Of a stretch of 43,337 nt of DNA, positions 28,696-37,044 are shown one piece after another (position 1 is the first letter of the stretch; each line of letters opens with the position of its first letter). Below the pieces are notes generated by a model, which worked only from the letters and a program-made list of their open reading frames with translations, had not been told where the DNA came from and searched no databases. This stretch comes from Candidatus Faecousia excrementipullorum (GTDB taxonomy: Bacteria > Bacillota > Clostridia > Oscillospirales > Oscillospiraceae): positions 1 through 43,337 of the forward strand of contig DVGG01000016.1 of assembly GCA_018712825.1 (NCBI GenBank), given 5' to 3'. The translations under genes and the position numbers were made by a program.

Positions 28696-29859
28696 ATGAA
28701 GCGTGTATTTTTAATTGTATTGGACTCCTTTGGCATCGGCGCCATGCCCGATGCTCCCGCCTTTGGAGATGTGGGGGTAAACACCCTGGCCTCCTGCGCC
28801 ACCTCCCCCAGGCTCTCCATTCCCAATATGCTGAAAGCCGGTCTTGGCAACATTGACGGCGTTTCCGCTGTGCCGGCAGAAGCCGCTCCCACCGGAGCCT
28901 ATGCCCGGCTGACGGAAGCCTCCATGGGCAAGGACACCACCATCGGCCACTGGGAGATTGCAGGTCTTGTTTCCGAGAGTCCCCTCCCCACCTACCCCAA
29001 CGGCTTCCCTGAGGAGGTTCTGGCTCCCTTCCGGGAGGCCACCGGCAGAGGGGTTCTGGCCAACGCCCCCTGGTCCGGCACGGAGGTTATCGAGAAGTAC
29101 GGCGCAGAGCACATGGCAACCGGTGACCTGATTGTCTATACCTCCGCCGACTCCGTGTTCCAGATTGCCGCCCACGAGGACATTGTACCCCCGGAGCAGC
29201 TGTACGAATACTGCCGGATTGCCCGGAAGATTCTTCAGGGGAAGCACGGCGTAGGCCGGGTCATCGCCCGTCCCTTCGTAGGCAAGCCCGGCAGCTTCCA
29301 GCGCACCGCCAACCGCCATGACTTCTCTCTGGAGCCCCCGGCAGAAACCCTGCTGGATGCCATCAAGGCTGCGGGGCTGGACTCCATCGGCGTAGGCAAG
29401 ATTTATGATATCTTCGCCGGACGGGGCACCACGGAGCACGTGTATAACAAGAGCAACGCCGACGGCATGGCCCATACTGATGATTTCGCCGCCCAGGACT
29501 TCTGCGGACTGTGCTTCGTGAATCTGGTGGACTTTGATATGCAGTACGGCCACCGGCGGAACATTGACGGCTACGCCAACGCCCTGACGGAGTTTGACAC
29601 CTGGCTGGGCCGGTTCCTTCCCAAGCTGGGGCCGGAGGACCTGGTGATGATCACCGCCGACCACGGCTGTGACCCGGGCTACGCCGCCACCACCGACCAC
29701 ACCCGGGAGTATGTGCCCCTGCTGGTGCTGGGCAAGCAGGTCAAACCGGTGAATCTGGGCACCCGGAAGAGCTTCTCCGACATTGCCGCCACGGTGGCAG
29801 AGCTGCTGGACGTGAAGTACACCACCCCGGGCAAGAGCTTTGCCCAGGAAATTCTCTGA
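28696..29859 (+). CDS. deoB: Phosphopentomutase
   Basis: A 387-residue alkaline-phosphatase-superfamily enzyme that turns (deoxy)ribose-1-phosphate into the 5-phosphate, the next step after DeoD. The metal-binding start VLDSFGIGAMPDA (about 7-19), the phospho-acceptor Thr in GKDTTIGHWE (near 80-89), and the C-terminal ADHGCDPGYAATTDHTREYVP metal site are intact. The start ATG at 28696 has AAGGAG upstream. deoC (deoxyribose-phosphate aldolase) is absent here. cdd follows after 15 bases. Confidence 0.96.
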   Translation: MKRVFLIVLDSFGIGAMPDAPAFGDVGVNTLASCATSPRLSIPNMLKAGLGNIDGVSAVPAEAAPTGAYARLTEASMGKDTTIGHWEIAGLVSESPLPTYPNGFPEEVLAPFREATGRGVLANAPWSGTEVIEKYGAEHMATGDLIVYTSADSVFQIAAHEDIVPPEQLYEYCRIARKILQGKHGVGRVIARPFVGKPGSFQRTANRHDFSLEPPAETLLDAIKAAGLDSIGVGKIYDIFAGRGTTEHVYNKSNADGMAHTDDFAAQDFCGLCFVNLVDFDMQYGHRRNIDGYANALTEFDTWLGRFLPKLGPEDLVMITADHGCDPGYAATTDHTREYVPLLVLGKQVKPVNLGTRKSFSDIAATVAELLDVKYTTPGKSFAQEIL

Positions 29860-29874
29860 AAAGGAGGAAAAGGG

Positions 29875-30288
29875 ATGACCCCCGAAAAACTGATGGAGCT
29901 GGCCAAGGAGGCCATGACCCACGCCTATGTGCCCTACTCCGGCTATAAAGTGGGCGCCGCTTTGCTGTGCGCCGACGGCACGGTATACCAGGGCTGCAAC
30001 ATGGAAAACGCCGCCTACTCTCCTACGGTCTGCGCCGAGCGCACCGCCTTCTTCAAGGCCGTGTATGACGGCCACCGGGATTTTACCGCCATCGCAGTCT
30101 GCGGCGGCAAGGACGGCATTCTTTCCGGAATGTTCCCCCCCTGTGGCGTGTGCCGGCAGGTGATGGCAGAGTTCTGCAAGGAGGACTTCCGTATCTATAT
30201 GGCGGACGGTCCGGAAAAAATCCAAAGCTGCACCCTGGCAGAGCTGCTGCCTTATGGTTTTTCTGCCGGAAAATACATGGATATGTAA
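29875..30288 (+). CDS. cdd: Cytidine deaminase
   Basis: A 137-residue homotetrameric-type enzyme that deaminates cytidine and deoxycytidine to (deoxy)uridine. The catalytic zinc site is C53-A-E55 and P89-C90-x2-C93 (FPPCGVCRQVM). The N-terminal PYSGYKVGAAL motif binds substrate. The ATG at 29875 has AAGGAGG upstream, 15 bases after deoB, so they are co-transcribed. It would feed uridine into a pyrimidine phosphorylase not seen in this window. Confidence 0.96.
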   Translation: MTPEKLMELAKEAMTHAYVPYSGYKVGAALLCADGTVYQGCNMENAAYSPTVCAERTAFFKAVYDGHRDFTAIAVCGGKDGILSGMFPPCGVCRQVMAEFCKEDFRIYMADGPEKIQSCTLAELLPYGFSAGKYMDM

Positions 30289-30310
30289 AAACCTCATAGT
30301 AAATTTTACA

Positions 30311-30356
30311 AAAATCAAGAAAAGTAGTTGATTTTTACCTAAAGATGTGCGAGAAT
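30311..30356 (+). promoter_or_regulatory. Promoter and operator of the BMP lipoprotein gene
   Basis: -35 TTGATT (30328-30333), 17-bp spacer, -10 GAGAAT (30351-30356). The -35 forms the right arm of a perfect 8-bp palindrome, AAAATCAA (30311-30318) and TTGATTTT (30328-30335) with a 9-nt centre: a typical repressor-site layout. Confidence 0.55.
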
Positions 30357-30360
30357 AGTG

Positions 30361-30380
30361 TCGGTGCCCCCCGGCACCGA
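30361..30380 (+). promoter_or_regulatory. 5'-end hairpin of the BMP transcript
   Basis: TCGGTGCC-CCCC-GGCACCGA is a perfect 8-bp stem with a 4-nt loop, starting about five bases downstream of the -10 element. It would sit at the 5' end of the mRNA and could stabilise it. No T-run follows. Confidence 0.6.
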
Positions 30381-30406
30381 CTACATAAAAAATGGAGGAA
30401 AATCAA

Positions 30407-31615
30407 ATGAAGAAGATTCTGGCATTTTTGCTGGCTGCTCTGATGGTTGTCGGTCTGTTCGCCGGTTGTGCACCCGCAGACAACGATGACACCACCAAGG
30501 CTCCCGATTCTACCACTGCTCCTGAAGGTGAGACCACCCAGGGCGGCGACAGCACCGAGCCCACTGAGACTCCCGCGCTGAGCGCCGACGACATCCCCGA
30601 CGAGATGACCTCCGAGGATGGCAAGTATCAGATCGCTTTCGTTACTGACGTGGGCCAGCTGAAGGACAAGTCCTTCAACCAGGGCACCTTCGACGGCGTG
30701 AAGCTGTACGCTGCCGAGGCCGGCAAGTCCTACAAGTACTATCAGCCCGCCGGCGGCAATGAGGCCACCGACGACGACCGTTACGACGCCATGAAGCTGG
30801 CTGCCGATAACGGCGCTGAAGTGGTTGTCTGCGCAGGCTTTATGCAGGAAAAGGCTCTGGCGAAGGCCGCCGAGGAGTTCCCCGATGTCAAGTTCGTGTT
30901 CATTGACGGCTGGGCGATGGGCCGTACCAATGTGGCGGGCATTAACTTCCAGGAAGAGCAGTGCGGCTACCTGGCCGGCTACGCTGCCGTGAAGGAAGGC
31001 TACACCAAGCTGGGCTTCTCCGGCGGCGGCGGCGGCACCAACGCTGCTTGCAACCGTTACGGCTATGGCTTCGTGCAGGGCGTCGATGCTGCTGCCAAGG
31101 AGCTGGGCGTAAAGGTTGAGATGAACTACTCCTGGCTGTACGGTTCCAACTTCTCCGCTTCCAACGAGCTGCAGACCATGGCTGCCGGCTGGTATCAGAC
31201 CGGTACCGAGGTCATCTTCGCCTGCGGCGGCGCTATGTTCCAGTCCATCTCCGCTGCTGCCTCCGCTGAGGACGGCGCCGTCATCGGCGTGGACGTTGAC
31301 CAGTCCTACGAGTCCCCCGCCGTTATCACCTCCGCTATGAAGGGCATCGGCGAGGCTGCTATGCAGGCTCTGAAGGCTGCTGAGACCGAGGAGAGCTGGA
31401 ATGCCTTCATCGGCGACGGCACGACTTCCATCACCCTGGGCGCCAAGGACAACGCTGTGGGTCTGCCCACCGCCACCTGGTCCCTGGAAGGCTGGAGCGT
31501 CGAGGAGTACGAGGCTATGCTGGCTGACATCGTTGCCGGTAAGATCACCATCGACAACGCCGATGTTCCCGAGCCCGCTTCCACCGAGAACGTCACTGTG
31601 AACATTGTAAAGTAA
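30407..31615 (+). CDS. BMP family nucleoside-binding lipoprotein
   Basis: A 402-residue substrate-binding lipoprotein of the BMP/PnrA family. The lipobox LFAGC places the lipidated cysteine at residue 21. A Thr/Glu/Pro-rich spacer of about 45 residues follows, then a two-lobed binding domain starting YQIAFVTDVGQLKDKSFNQGTFDG, which is the family signature. Family members with a matching ABC system bind purine or other nucleosides. The start ATG at 30407 has GGAGG upstream; an ATG at 30392 overlaps the RBS and is not used. Frequent GCT, TCC and GGC codons and the strong terminator suggest high expression compared with the transporter genes downstream. Likely specificity is nucleosides, from the deoD-deoB-cdd context. 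Confidence 0.94.
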   Translation: MKKILAFLLAALMVVGLFAGCAPADNDDTTKAPDSTTAPEGETTQGGDSTEPTETPALSADDIPDEMTSEDGKYQIAFVTDVGQLKDKSFNQGTFDGVKLYAAEAGKSYKYYQPAGGNEATDDDRYDAMKLAADNGAEVVVCAGFMQEKALAKAAEEFPDVKFVFIDGWAMGRTNVAGINFQEEQCGYLAGYAAVKEGYTKLGFSGGGGGTNAACNRYGYGFVQGVDAAAKELGVKVEMNYSWLYGSNFSASNELQTMAAGWYQTGTEVIFACGGAMFQSISAAASAEDGAVIGVDVDQSYESPAVITSAMKGIGEAAMQALKAAETEESWNAFIGDGTTSITLGAKDNAVGLPTATWSLEGWSVEEYEAMLADIVAGKITIDNADVPEPASTENVTVNIVK

Positions 31616-31632
31616 TTTCCCCATAACCCCTT

Positions 31633-31667
31633 ACCGGCACAGCTTCGGCTGTGCCGGTATTTTTTTG
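31633..31667 (+). terminator. Terminator after the BMP lipoprotein gene
   Basis: ACCGGCACAGC-TTCG-GCTGTGCCGGT: an 11-bp perfect stem with a tetraloop, followed by TATTTTTTT. It separates the abundant binding protein from its transporter genes. Confidence 0.92.
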
Positions 31668-31770
31668 TTTTTGGGTGTACTTTTTCTCCCCAATAACGGC
31701 CAATATAGGGACCGAAACTTCATATTTTAGACATAAAATTGTTTTTTCGTCACAATTTATCAATATTTTC

Positions 31771-31799
31771 TTGCAATTCTTTCGTTGGTAATGTATAAT
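31771..31799 (+). promoter_or_regulatory. Promoter of the nucleoside ABC transporter genes
   Basis: -35 TTGCAA (31771-31776), 17-bp spacer, -10 TATAAT (31794-31799). Confidence 0.8.
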
Positions 31800-31845
31800 T
31801 ATCGTATGCGGAAATGTGCATAATCTGGGAAGGAGGACAACCACG

Positions 31846-33390
31846 ATGGATTCAGAATACATTATTGAAATGCTGAATATCCGAAAAGAATTTCCGGGCA
31901 TTGTAGCCAATGACGATATTACGCTGCAGCTGCGCCGGGGTGAGATCCACGCCCTGCTGGGAGAAAACGGCGCCGGTAAGTCCACGCTTATGTCTGTGCT
32001 GTTCGGTCTGTATCAGCCGGAGGCAGGAGAAATCAGAAAGAACGGCCAGACGGTCAGGATTCACAACCCCAACGACGCCACCGCTTTGCACATTGGCATG
32101 GTGCACCAGCACTTCAAGCTGGTGGATGTGTTTACCGTCCTGGACAATATTATCCTGGGTGCGGAGGATACCAAGCTGGGCTTCCTGCAAAAGAAGGTCG
32201 CCCGGAAGAAGGTTCAGGAGCTGTCGGAGAAGTACAAGCTCCAGGTGGACCTGGACGCCAAGGTGGAGGACATCACCGTGGGTATGCAGCAGCGTACCGA
32301 AATTCTGAAAATGCTCTACCGGGACAATGAGATCCTGATTTTTGACGAGCCCACCGCCGTGCTCACCCCTCAGGAAATTGACGAGCTGATGGAGATTATG
32401 CGGGGCTTTGCCAAGGAAGGCAAGTCCATCCTCTTCATTACCCACAAGCTCAATGAGATTATGGCGGTGGCGGACCGGTGTACCGTTCTGCGGAAGGGTA
32501 AATGCGTCGGCACCGTCAACATTGCCGACACCAATCAGCAGGAGCTGTCCAACATGATGGTGGGCCGTCCGGTGCAGCTGCAGGTGGAGAAGATGCCTGC
32601 AAAGCCCGGCGATGTGATCCTGGATGTGCAGAACCTGACGGTTCACGCCAAAAACAGCAAGAAAAACGCTGTCCACGATGTGTCCTTCCAGGTTCGCGGG
32701 GGAGAGATCGTGTGTATTGCCGGTATTGACGGCAACGGTCAGTCGGAACTGGTATACGGCCTGACCGGTCTGGAAAAGACCGCCGGCGGTCACGTTACCC
32801 TCTGCGGCAAGGACATCTCCAAGGCCAGCGTCCACAAGCGCAGCGAGGCGGGCATGAGCCATATCCCCGAGGACCGGCACAAGCACGGCCTGGTGCTGGA
32901 CGACACCCTGGAAAACAACATTGTACTCCAATCCTTCCAGGAGCCCCGGTTCCAGAAGCTGGGCTTCATCAAGAAGGACGCTGTGCGCCAGTACGCCCAG
33001 AAGATTATCGACCAGTACGATGTCCGCAGCGGCCAGGGCCCGGTGACCGTCGCCCGGAGTATGTCCGGCGGTAACCAGCAGAAGGCCATCATCGGCCGGG
33101 AAGTGGACCGGGGTCTGCCTCTGCTGATTGCGGTCCAGCCCACCCGTGGTCTGGACGTGGGTGCCATCGAGTACATCCACAAGCAGCTGGTTGCCCAGCG
33201 GGATGAGGGCAAGGCGGTACTGCTGGTATCCCTGGAGCTGGACGAGGTTATGAACCTGTCCGACCGGATTCTGGTTATGTATGAGGGGGAGATTGTGGGC
33301 GAGTTTGACCCCAAGACGACCACCGTACAGGAGCTGGGCCTTTACATGGCGGGCGCCAAGCGTGACGGAAAAGGAGGAGCCCAGGCATGA
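31846..33390 (+). CDS. Nucleoside ABC transporter ATP-binding protein
   Basis: A 514-residue protein with two fused ABC domains, of the sugar/nucleoside (RbsA-like) class. The first domain has Walker A GENGAGKST (39-47) and Walker B ILIFDEPTAVL. The second has a degenerate Walker A (GIDGNGQSE), a good signature MSGGNQQK and a degenerate Walker B (LLIAVQPTRGLD). This asymmetry is normal for the class. The start ATG at 31846 has AAGGAGG nine bases upstream. The stop overlaps the first permease gene by four bases (ATGA). Confidence 0.94.
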   Translation: MDSEYIIEMLNIRKEFPGIVANDDITLQLRRGEIHALLGENGAGKSTLMSVLFGLYQPEAGEIRKNGQTVRIHNPNDATALHIGMVHQHFKLVDVFTVLDNIILGAEDTKLGFLQKKVARKKVQELSEKYKLQVDLDAKVEDITVGMQQRTEILKMLYRDNEILIFDEPTAVLTPQEIDELMEIMRGFAKEGKSILFITHKLNEIMAVADRCTVLRKGKCVGTVNIADTNQQELSNMMVGRPVQLQVEKMPAKPGDVILDVQNLTVHAKNSKKNAVHDVSFQVRGGEIVCIAGIDGNGQSELVYGLTGLEKTAGGHVTLCGKDISKASVHKRSEAGMSHIPEDRHKHGLVLDDTLENNIVLQSFQEPRFQKLGFIKKDAVRQYAQKIIDQYDVRSGQGPVTVARSMSGGNQQKAIIGREVDRGLPLLIAVQPTRGLDVGAIEYIHKQLVAQRDEGKAVLLVSLELDEVMNLSDRILVMYEGEIVGEFDPKTTTVQELGLYMAGAKRDGKGGAQA

Positions 33391-34625
33391 AAAACAAACT
33401 TTCAGACATTTATGGGAAAGACGGCACGAAAAAGGTACTGGCTTCCCTGATCTCCATCCTGGTAGGCCTGTTTGTAGGTACCATTATTGTGGTGATTGTG
33501 GGCCTGACCAAGGATACCATCACCCCCAGCGGTATTTGGGATGGTGTGCGGCTGATTTTCGCCGGCATCTTCTCCACCGGACGGGATGCTGCCGGTAATC
33601 TTTCCTGGGGATACAATCCTCAGTCCGTGGGCAATATGCTCTTCCGTGCCACGCCCCTGATTATGACCGGCCTTTCTGTGGCAGTTGCCTACAAAACCGG
33701 CCTGTTCAACATCGGTGCCCCCGGCCAGTACCTGATGGGTACCATGGCCTCTTTGATGATTGCCCTGGGTATCCCCTCCGAAGTGGTGCCTGCAGGAATC
33801 ATCTGGGTTCTGGCTTTCCTGGGCGGCTGCCTGGCCGGCGCTCTGTGGGGCTGCATCCCCGGCCTGCTGAAAGCACTGCTGAACATCAACGAGGTTCTGG
33901 CCTGTATCATGACCAACTGGCTGGCTGCCAACCTGGTCACCTGGGCCTTTGACGTGAGCAACTTCAAGAACATGGTGGAAAACACCAAGGCTGGCTACAT
34001 CTACAAGACCACCTTCAACGGTGTGGAAACCCCCAAGCTGGGACTGGATAAGATCTTCCCCGGCTCCCAGGTCAATGGCGGCATTCTCATTGCCATCGTA
34101 ATCGCCATTGCCATGTATATCCTCATCAACAAGACCACCCTGGGCTACCAGCTGAAGGCCTGCGGCTCCAACCGCCATGCCGCCCGGTATGCCGGCATCA
34201 ATGACAAGCGGAACATCGTTCTGTCCATGGCCATTGCCGGTGCCCTGTCCGGCGGCGGCGCTGCCCTGTACTGGCTGGCCGGCAACACCGAGTTCTACTG
34301 GTCCACCTACCAGTCCCTCCCCGCCATCGGCTTCAACGGCATCCCCGTGGCCCTGCTGGCAGTGTGTAACCCCATCGGCGTCATCTTCACCGGCAGCTTC
34401 ATGGCTATGCTGGACATTGTGGGTCAGCAGCTCACCGGCTACACCGCCTACAACGAGTATATTACCGATGTAATCATTGCGGTGATTGTGTATCTGAGTG
34501 CATTCTCCCTGGTCATCCGCATGGCTCTGACCAGAAAGCCCAAGGCCAGGAAAGAGAAGATTGAAACGAAGCCTGTGGCAGAGAAGAAACCGGATTCCCA
34601 GGCGGAAGGAGGCGAGGAAGCATGA
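33387..34625 (+). CDS. Nucleoside ABC transporter permease 1
   Basis: A 412-residue membrane protein with about eight to ten hydrophobic segments, of the BPD_transp_2 (branched-chain/sugar/nucleoside) permease family. Recognisable family stretches are the GLFNIGAPGQYLMG block and LKACGSNRHAARYAGIN, the cytoplasmic coupling region. The last ~35 residues are charged (KPKARKEKIETKPVAEKK). The ATG overlaps the ATPase stop, and its own stop overlaps permease 2. It forms the translocation pore with permease 2. Confidence 0.93.
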   Translation: MKNKLSDIYGKDGTKKVLASLISILVGLFVGTIIVVIVGLTKDTITPSGIWDGVRLIFAGIFSTGRDAAGNLSWGYNPQSVGNMLFRATPLIMTGLSVAVAYKTGLFNIGAPGQYLMGTMASLMIALGIPSEVVPAGIIWVLAFLGGCLAGALWGCIPGLLKALLNINEVLACIMTNWLAANLVTWAFDVSNFKNMVENTKAGYIYKTTFNGVETPKLGLDKIFPGSQVNGGILIAIVIAIAMYILINKTTLGYQLKACGSNRHAARYAGINDKRNIVLSMAIAGALSGGGAALYWLAGNTEFYWSTYQSLPAIGFNGIPVALLAVCNPIGVIFTGSFMAMLDIVGQQLTGYTAYNEYITDVIIAVIVYLSAFSLVIRMALTRKPKARKEKIETKPVAEKKPDSQAEGGEEA

Positions 34626-35653
34626 CATTTCTGATTCAGCAAACCTTACTGTATGCGGTTCCGCTTATGATTGTGGCTTTGGCCGGTGTATTCGCTGAAC
34701 GCAGCGGTATCATCAACCTGGCCCTGGAAGGTATTATGATTTTCGGTGCCTTCATCGGTGTGCTGTTTGTTCACAGCATGCAGAACCTGGAGGTATTCAC
34801 CACCGCCGCCCGGGAGGGTGACTGGCTCACCCTGCAGGGTCTGGAGCTGTTGGCAATGGTGGTAGCAGCGATTATGGGCGCCATTTTCTCCCTGCTTCTG
34901 TCCTTTGCCTCCATCAACCTCCGGGCTGACCAGACCATCGGCGGTACTGCTCTGAACCTGTTGGCTCCGGCTCTGGTGCTGTTCCTCATCCGGGTGCTGG
35001 CAAACCAGAACACCCTGCAGATGCAGACCGGCGACGCCGCCTCCTGGTTCATGATCAAGAAGTCCACCTTCGGCGTGAAGAAGTCCGTGGATTGGGGCTT
35101 CTTCGGGGAGACCTTCCTGAATAAGGTATACATTGCCACTTATATCTGCATCATCATCTTCATTGTGCTGGCCATTATCCTGTATAAGACCAAGTTCGGT
35201 CTGCGGCTCCGTTCCTGTGGTGAGAATCCCCAGGCAGCTGACAGCCTGGGCATCAATGTGTATAAGATGCGGTATATCGGCACCACCATCTCCGGCGCTC
35301 TGGCCGGTATGGGCGGCTTTGTCTACTCCCTGACCACTGCCAACTGCACCGCCAACGGTGACGTGGCTGGCTTCGGCTTCCTGGCTCTGGCAGTTATGAT
35401 TTTCGGTAACTGGAAGCCTCTGAACATCGCCGGCGCATCCCTGCTCTTCGGCCTGTTCAAGTGTATTGCCGCAGCCTACAGCTCCATCGACATCAACGGC
35501 GACGGTGTGTACTGGCTGGCAGAAATTGGCATCAGCTCCCATCTGTACCGGATGCTCCCCTACCTGGTTACCCTGGTGGTTCTGGCCTTCACTTCCAAGA
35601 AGTCCCGGGCACCCAAGGCAGAGGGTATCCCCTACGACAAAGGCTCCCGATAA
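34622..35653 (+). CDS. Nucleoside ABC transporter permease 2
   Basis: A 343-residue membrane protein of the same permease family as its upstream neighbour. It begins with a helix, then AERSGIINLALEGIMIFGAF, a hallmark of the nucleoside/BMP-associated permeases, and contains LRLRSCGENPQAADSLGIN, matching the coupling region of permease 1. Start ATG 34622 overlaps the previous stop (ATGA). A bidirectional terminator follows. Confidence 0.93.
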   Translation: MTFLIQQTLLYAVPLMIVALAGVFAERSGIINLALEGIMIFGAFIGVLFVHSMQNLEVFTTAAREGDWLTLQGLELLAMVVAAIMGAIFSLLLSFASINLRADQTIGGTALNLLAPALVLFLIRVLANQNTLQMQTGDAASWFMIKKSTFGVKKSVDWGFFGETFLNKVYIATYICIIIFIVLAIILYKTKFGLRLRSCGENPQAADSLGINVYKMRYIGTTISGALAGMGGFVYSLTTANCTANGDVAGFGFLALAVMIFGNWKPLNIAGASLLFGLFKCIAAAYSSIDINGDGVYWLAEIGISSHLYRMLPYLVTLVVLAFTSKKSRAPKAEGIPYDKGSR

Positions 35654-35659
35654 TATGCA

Positions 35660-35690
35660 AAAAGGGCATCTCAAATTGAGATGCCCTTTT
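35660..35690. terminator. Bidirectional terminator
   Basis: AAAAGGGCATCTCAA pairs with TTGAGATGCCCTTTT. It serves permease 2 on the plus strand and the ferritin-like gene on the minus strand. Confidence 0.9.
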
Positions 35691-35710
35691 CCTTTTGGAG
35701 TCTGCATAAA

Positions 35711-36166
35711 CTACACCTTATGGGTGAGTCTTCCGATGATTTCCAGAATTTGGCTGCAAACCTCCCGCTCCTGCTGGGCAAGACGCAAAAATACCTGGCC
35801 GTACTCCGGGTCGGCACCTCTGGCTTCGTACTCTGCAAGGCAGCGCATCTTGTTGCCGTAGCACCGGCGCAGGGTCACCTCCACCGGCTCCTCCTGGGGC
35901 GGCAGGCTTTTGGCGCTGTAATGCTTGCCGGTGGCCAGGGTGTAAATCCCCTTGAGGCAGGCGGTATGGGACTGGCACTGGGTGAAAAGGTTGTGGAGCT
36001 GTGTCCCCTCCCGTCCTCCCAGCCGCCGGGACAGATATAAGTAGGTGGCAGCCTCCTGCCATTGCAGGGCAATCAGGCCCTTGAGACTCTCCGGGTCAAA
36101 CAGAGCCGCCGGCTCCTTCACCCGCTGCCACACCTGGGCAAATGCATCATTGGGTTTGGTTTTCAT
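35711..36166 (-). CDS. Ferritin-like four-helix protein
   Basis: A 151-residue, all-helical protein with the spacing of ferritin-like or rubrerythrin-like domains (helices at about 26-50, 55-80, 93-115, 118-147). Helix 1 keeps QWQEAATYLYLSRRL with a candidate ligand E38. The other iron ligands are poor: helix 2 reads QCQSH instead of an E-x-x-H pattern, and helix 4 reads EREV where ExxH is usual. A diiron centre is therefore doubtful. The start ATG at 36166 has AAGGAG upstream. It is divergent from lexA. The family assignment is by pattern only, not by a close relative I recognise. Confidence 0.65.
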   Translation of the reverse strand: MKTKPNDAFAQVWQRVKEPAALFDPESLKGLIALQWQEAATYLYLSRRLGGREGTQLHNLFTQCQSHTACLKGIYTLATGKHYSAKSLPPQEEPVEVTLRRCYGNKMRCLAEYEARGADPEYGQVFLRLAQQEREVCSQILEIIGRLTHKV

Positions 36167-36278
36167 ATTCTGCTCACTCCTTCCGGCATCCAGTATACCC
36201 CGTCGGTCAAGGGAAAAAACCGGGGTTTTTGTCGAAAAAAATACCGGAAACCCCCTTTTCTTTCTCGCTCATTTGTGC

Positions 36279-36284
36279 TATAAT
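36279..36284 (+). promoter_or_regulatory. Extended -10 of the lexA promoter
   Basis: TGCTATAAT (TATAAT at 36279-36284) with no good -35. No GAAC-N4-GTTC SOS box is seen between it and the divergent gene, although LexA genes usually regulate themselves. Confidence 0.6.
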
Positions 36285-36311
36285 GGCCAAAAAGGAAAGG
36301 AGGCGCCGCCT

Positions 36312-36887
36312 ATGCCCAAGACAAACCCCAGAGAAGAACAGGTTTTGAACTTTATCCGGGAATTTTCGGCGGAAAACGGCTATGCCCCGTCCATCCGGGA
36401 GATTTGCGCCGGGGTGGGGCTGCGCTCCACCGCCTCCGTAAACTACCACCTGAAAAATTTGCAGCAGAAGGGACTGCTCACCCTGGGGGAGAAGGGCCGC
36501 AAGCGTGCCATCGCCGCTCCCCAGCGCCCGGGGCAGATTCCCCTCATCGGCACCGTCACCGCCGGCCTCCCTATCCTGGCTCTGGAGAACCGGGAGGGCA
36601 CCATCAGCTGGGACGGGGATCCCACTTGCTTTGCCCTCCGGGTCCGGGGGGACAGCATGATAAACGCCGGGATTTTCTCCGGGGATGTGGTGGTAGTCCG
36701 CCCCCAGCCCACCGCCGACGACGGTCAGATTGTGGTGGCCCGGCTGGAGGATGAGGCCACCGTCAAGCGCCTGCGCCGCCACGACGGGCAAATCTGGCTC
36801 ATGCCGGAAAACGAGGCCTACGCCCCCATCGACGGCACCTACGCCCAGATTGTGGGTGTGGTAAAGGCCCTGGTTCGGGAATATTGA
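36312..36887 (+). CDS. lexA: LexA repressor
   Basis: A 191-residue SOS repressor. The winged-helix DNA-binding domain is at about 1-65 (EEQVLNFIREFSAENGYAPSIREI; STASVNYHLKNL) and the S24 peptidase domain follows. The self-cleavage site is A84-G85 (TVTAGLP), the nucleophile S115 (GDSMINAG) and the general base K152 (EATVKRL). RecA-ssDNA triggers autocleavage. The start ATG at 36312 has AAAGGAGG upstream; the much longer open frame to 36045 has no support. It is monocistronic, closed by a strong terminator. Confidence 0.97.
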   Translation: MPKTNPREEQVLNFIREFSAENGYAPSIREICAGVGLRSTASVNYHLKNLQQKGLLTLGEKGRKRAIAAPQRPGQIPLIGTVTAGLPILALENREGTISWDGDPTCFALRVRGDSMINAGIFSGDVVVVRPQPTADDGQIVVARLEDEATVKRLRRHDGQIWLMPENEAYAPIDGTYAQIVGVVKALVREY

Positions 36888-36890
36888 GCA

Positions 36891-36926
36891 AACAGCCGAA
36901 GGAATAAATTCCTTCGGCTGTTTTTT
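36891..36926 (+). terminator. Terminator after lexA
   Basis: AACAGCCGAAGGAA-TAAA-TTCCTTCGGCTGTT, a 14-bp perfect stem followed by TTTT. Confidence 0.93.
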
Positions 36927-37004
36927 GCCTGTTTGTACCTTTCTGCCCCACAGTTGGGAGAAAAAATTCACATTTTTCCCATAGCGTATCCCGGGAAGGT
37001 GTGG

Positions 37005-37010
37005 TATAAT
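37005..37010 (+). promoter_or_regulatory. Extended -10 of the U32-maf-mre operon
   Basis: TGGTATAAT (TATAAT at 37005-37010) without a clear -35. It may serve the whole U32-maf-mreC-mreD-mrdA series, since no terminator is seen inside it. Confidence 0.6.
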
Positions 37011-37044
37011 GTTTTTAAGTATACCATATTGGGAGCGTATTGCT

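Noticed and set aside
31668-31845. Purine riboswitch ahead of the nucleoside transporter genes
   Set aside because: The conserved three-way-junction bases are not seen; only a normal promoter is present.
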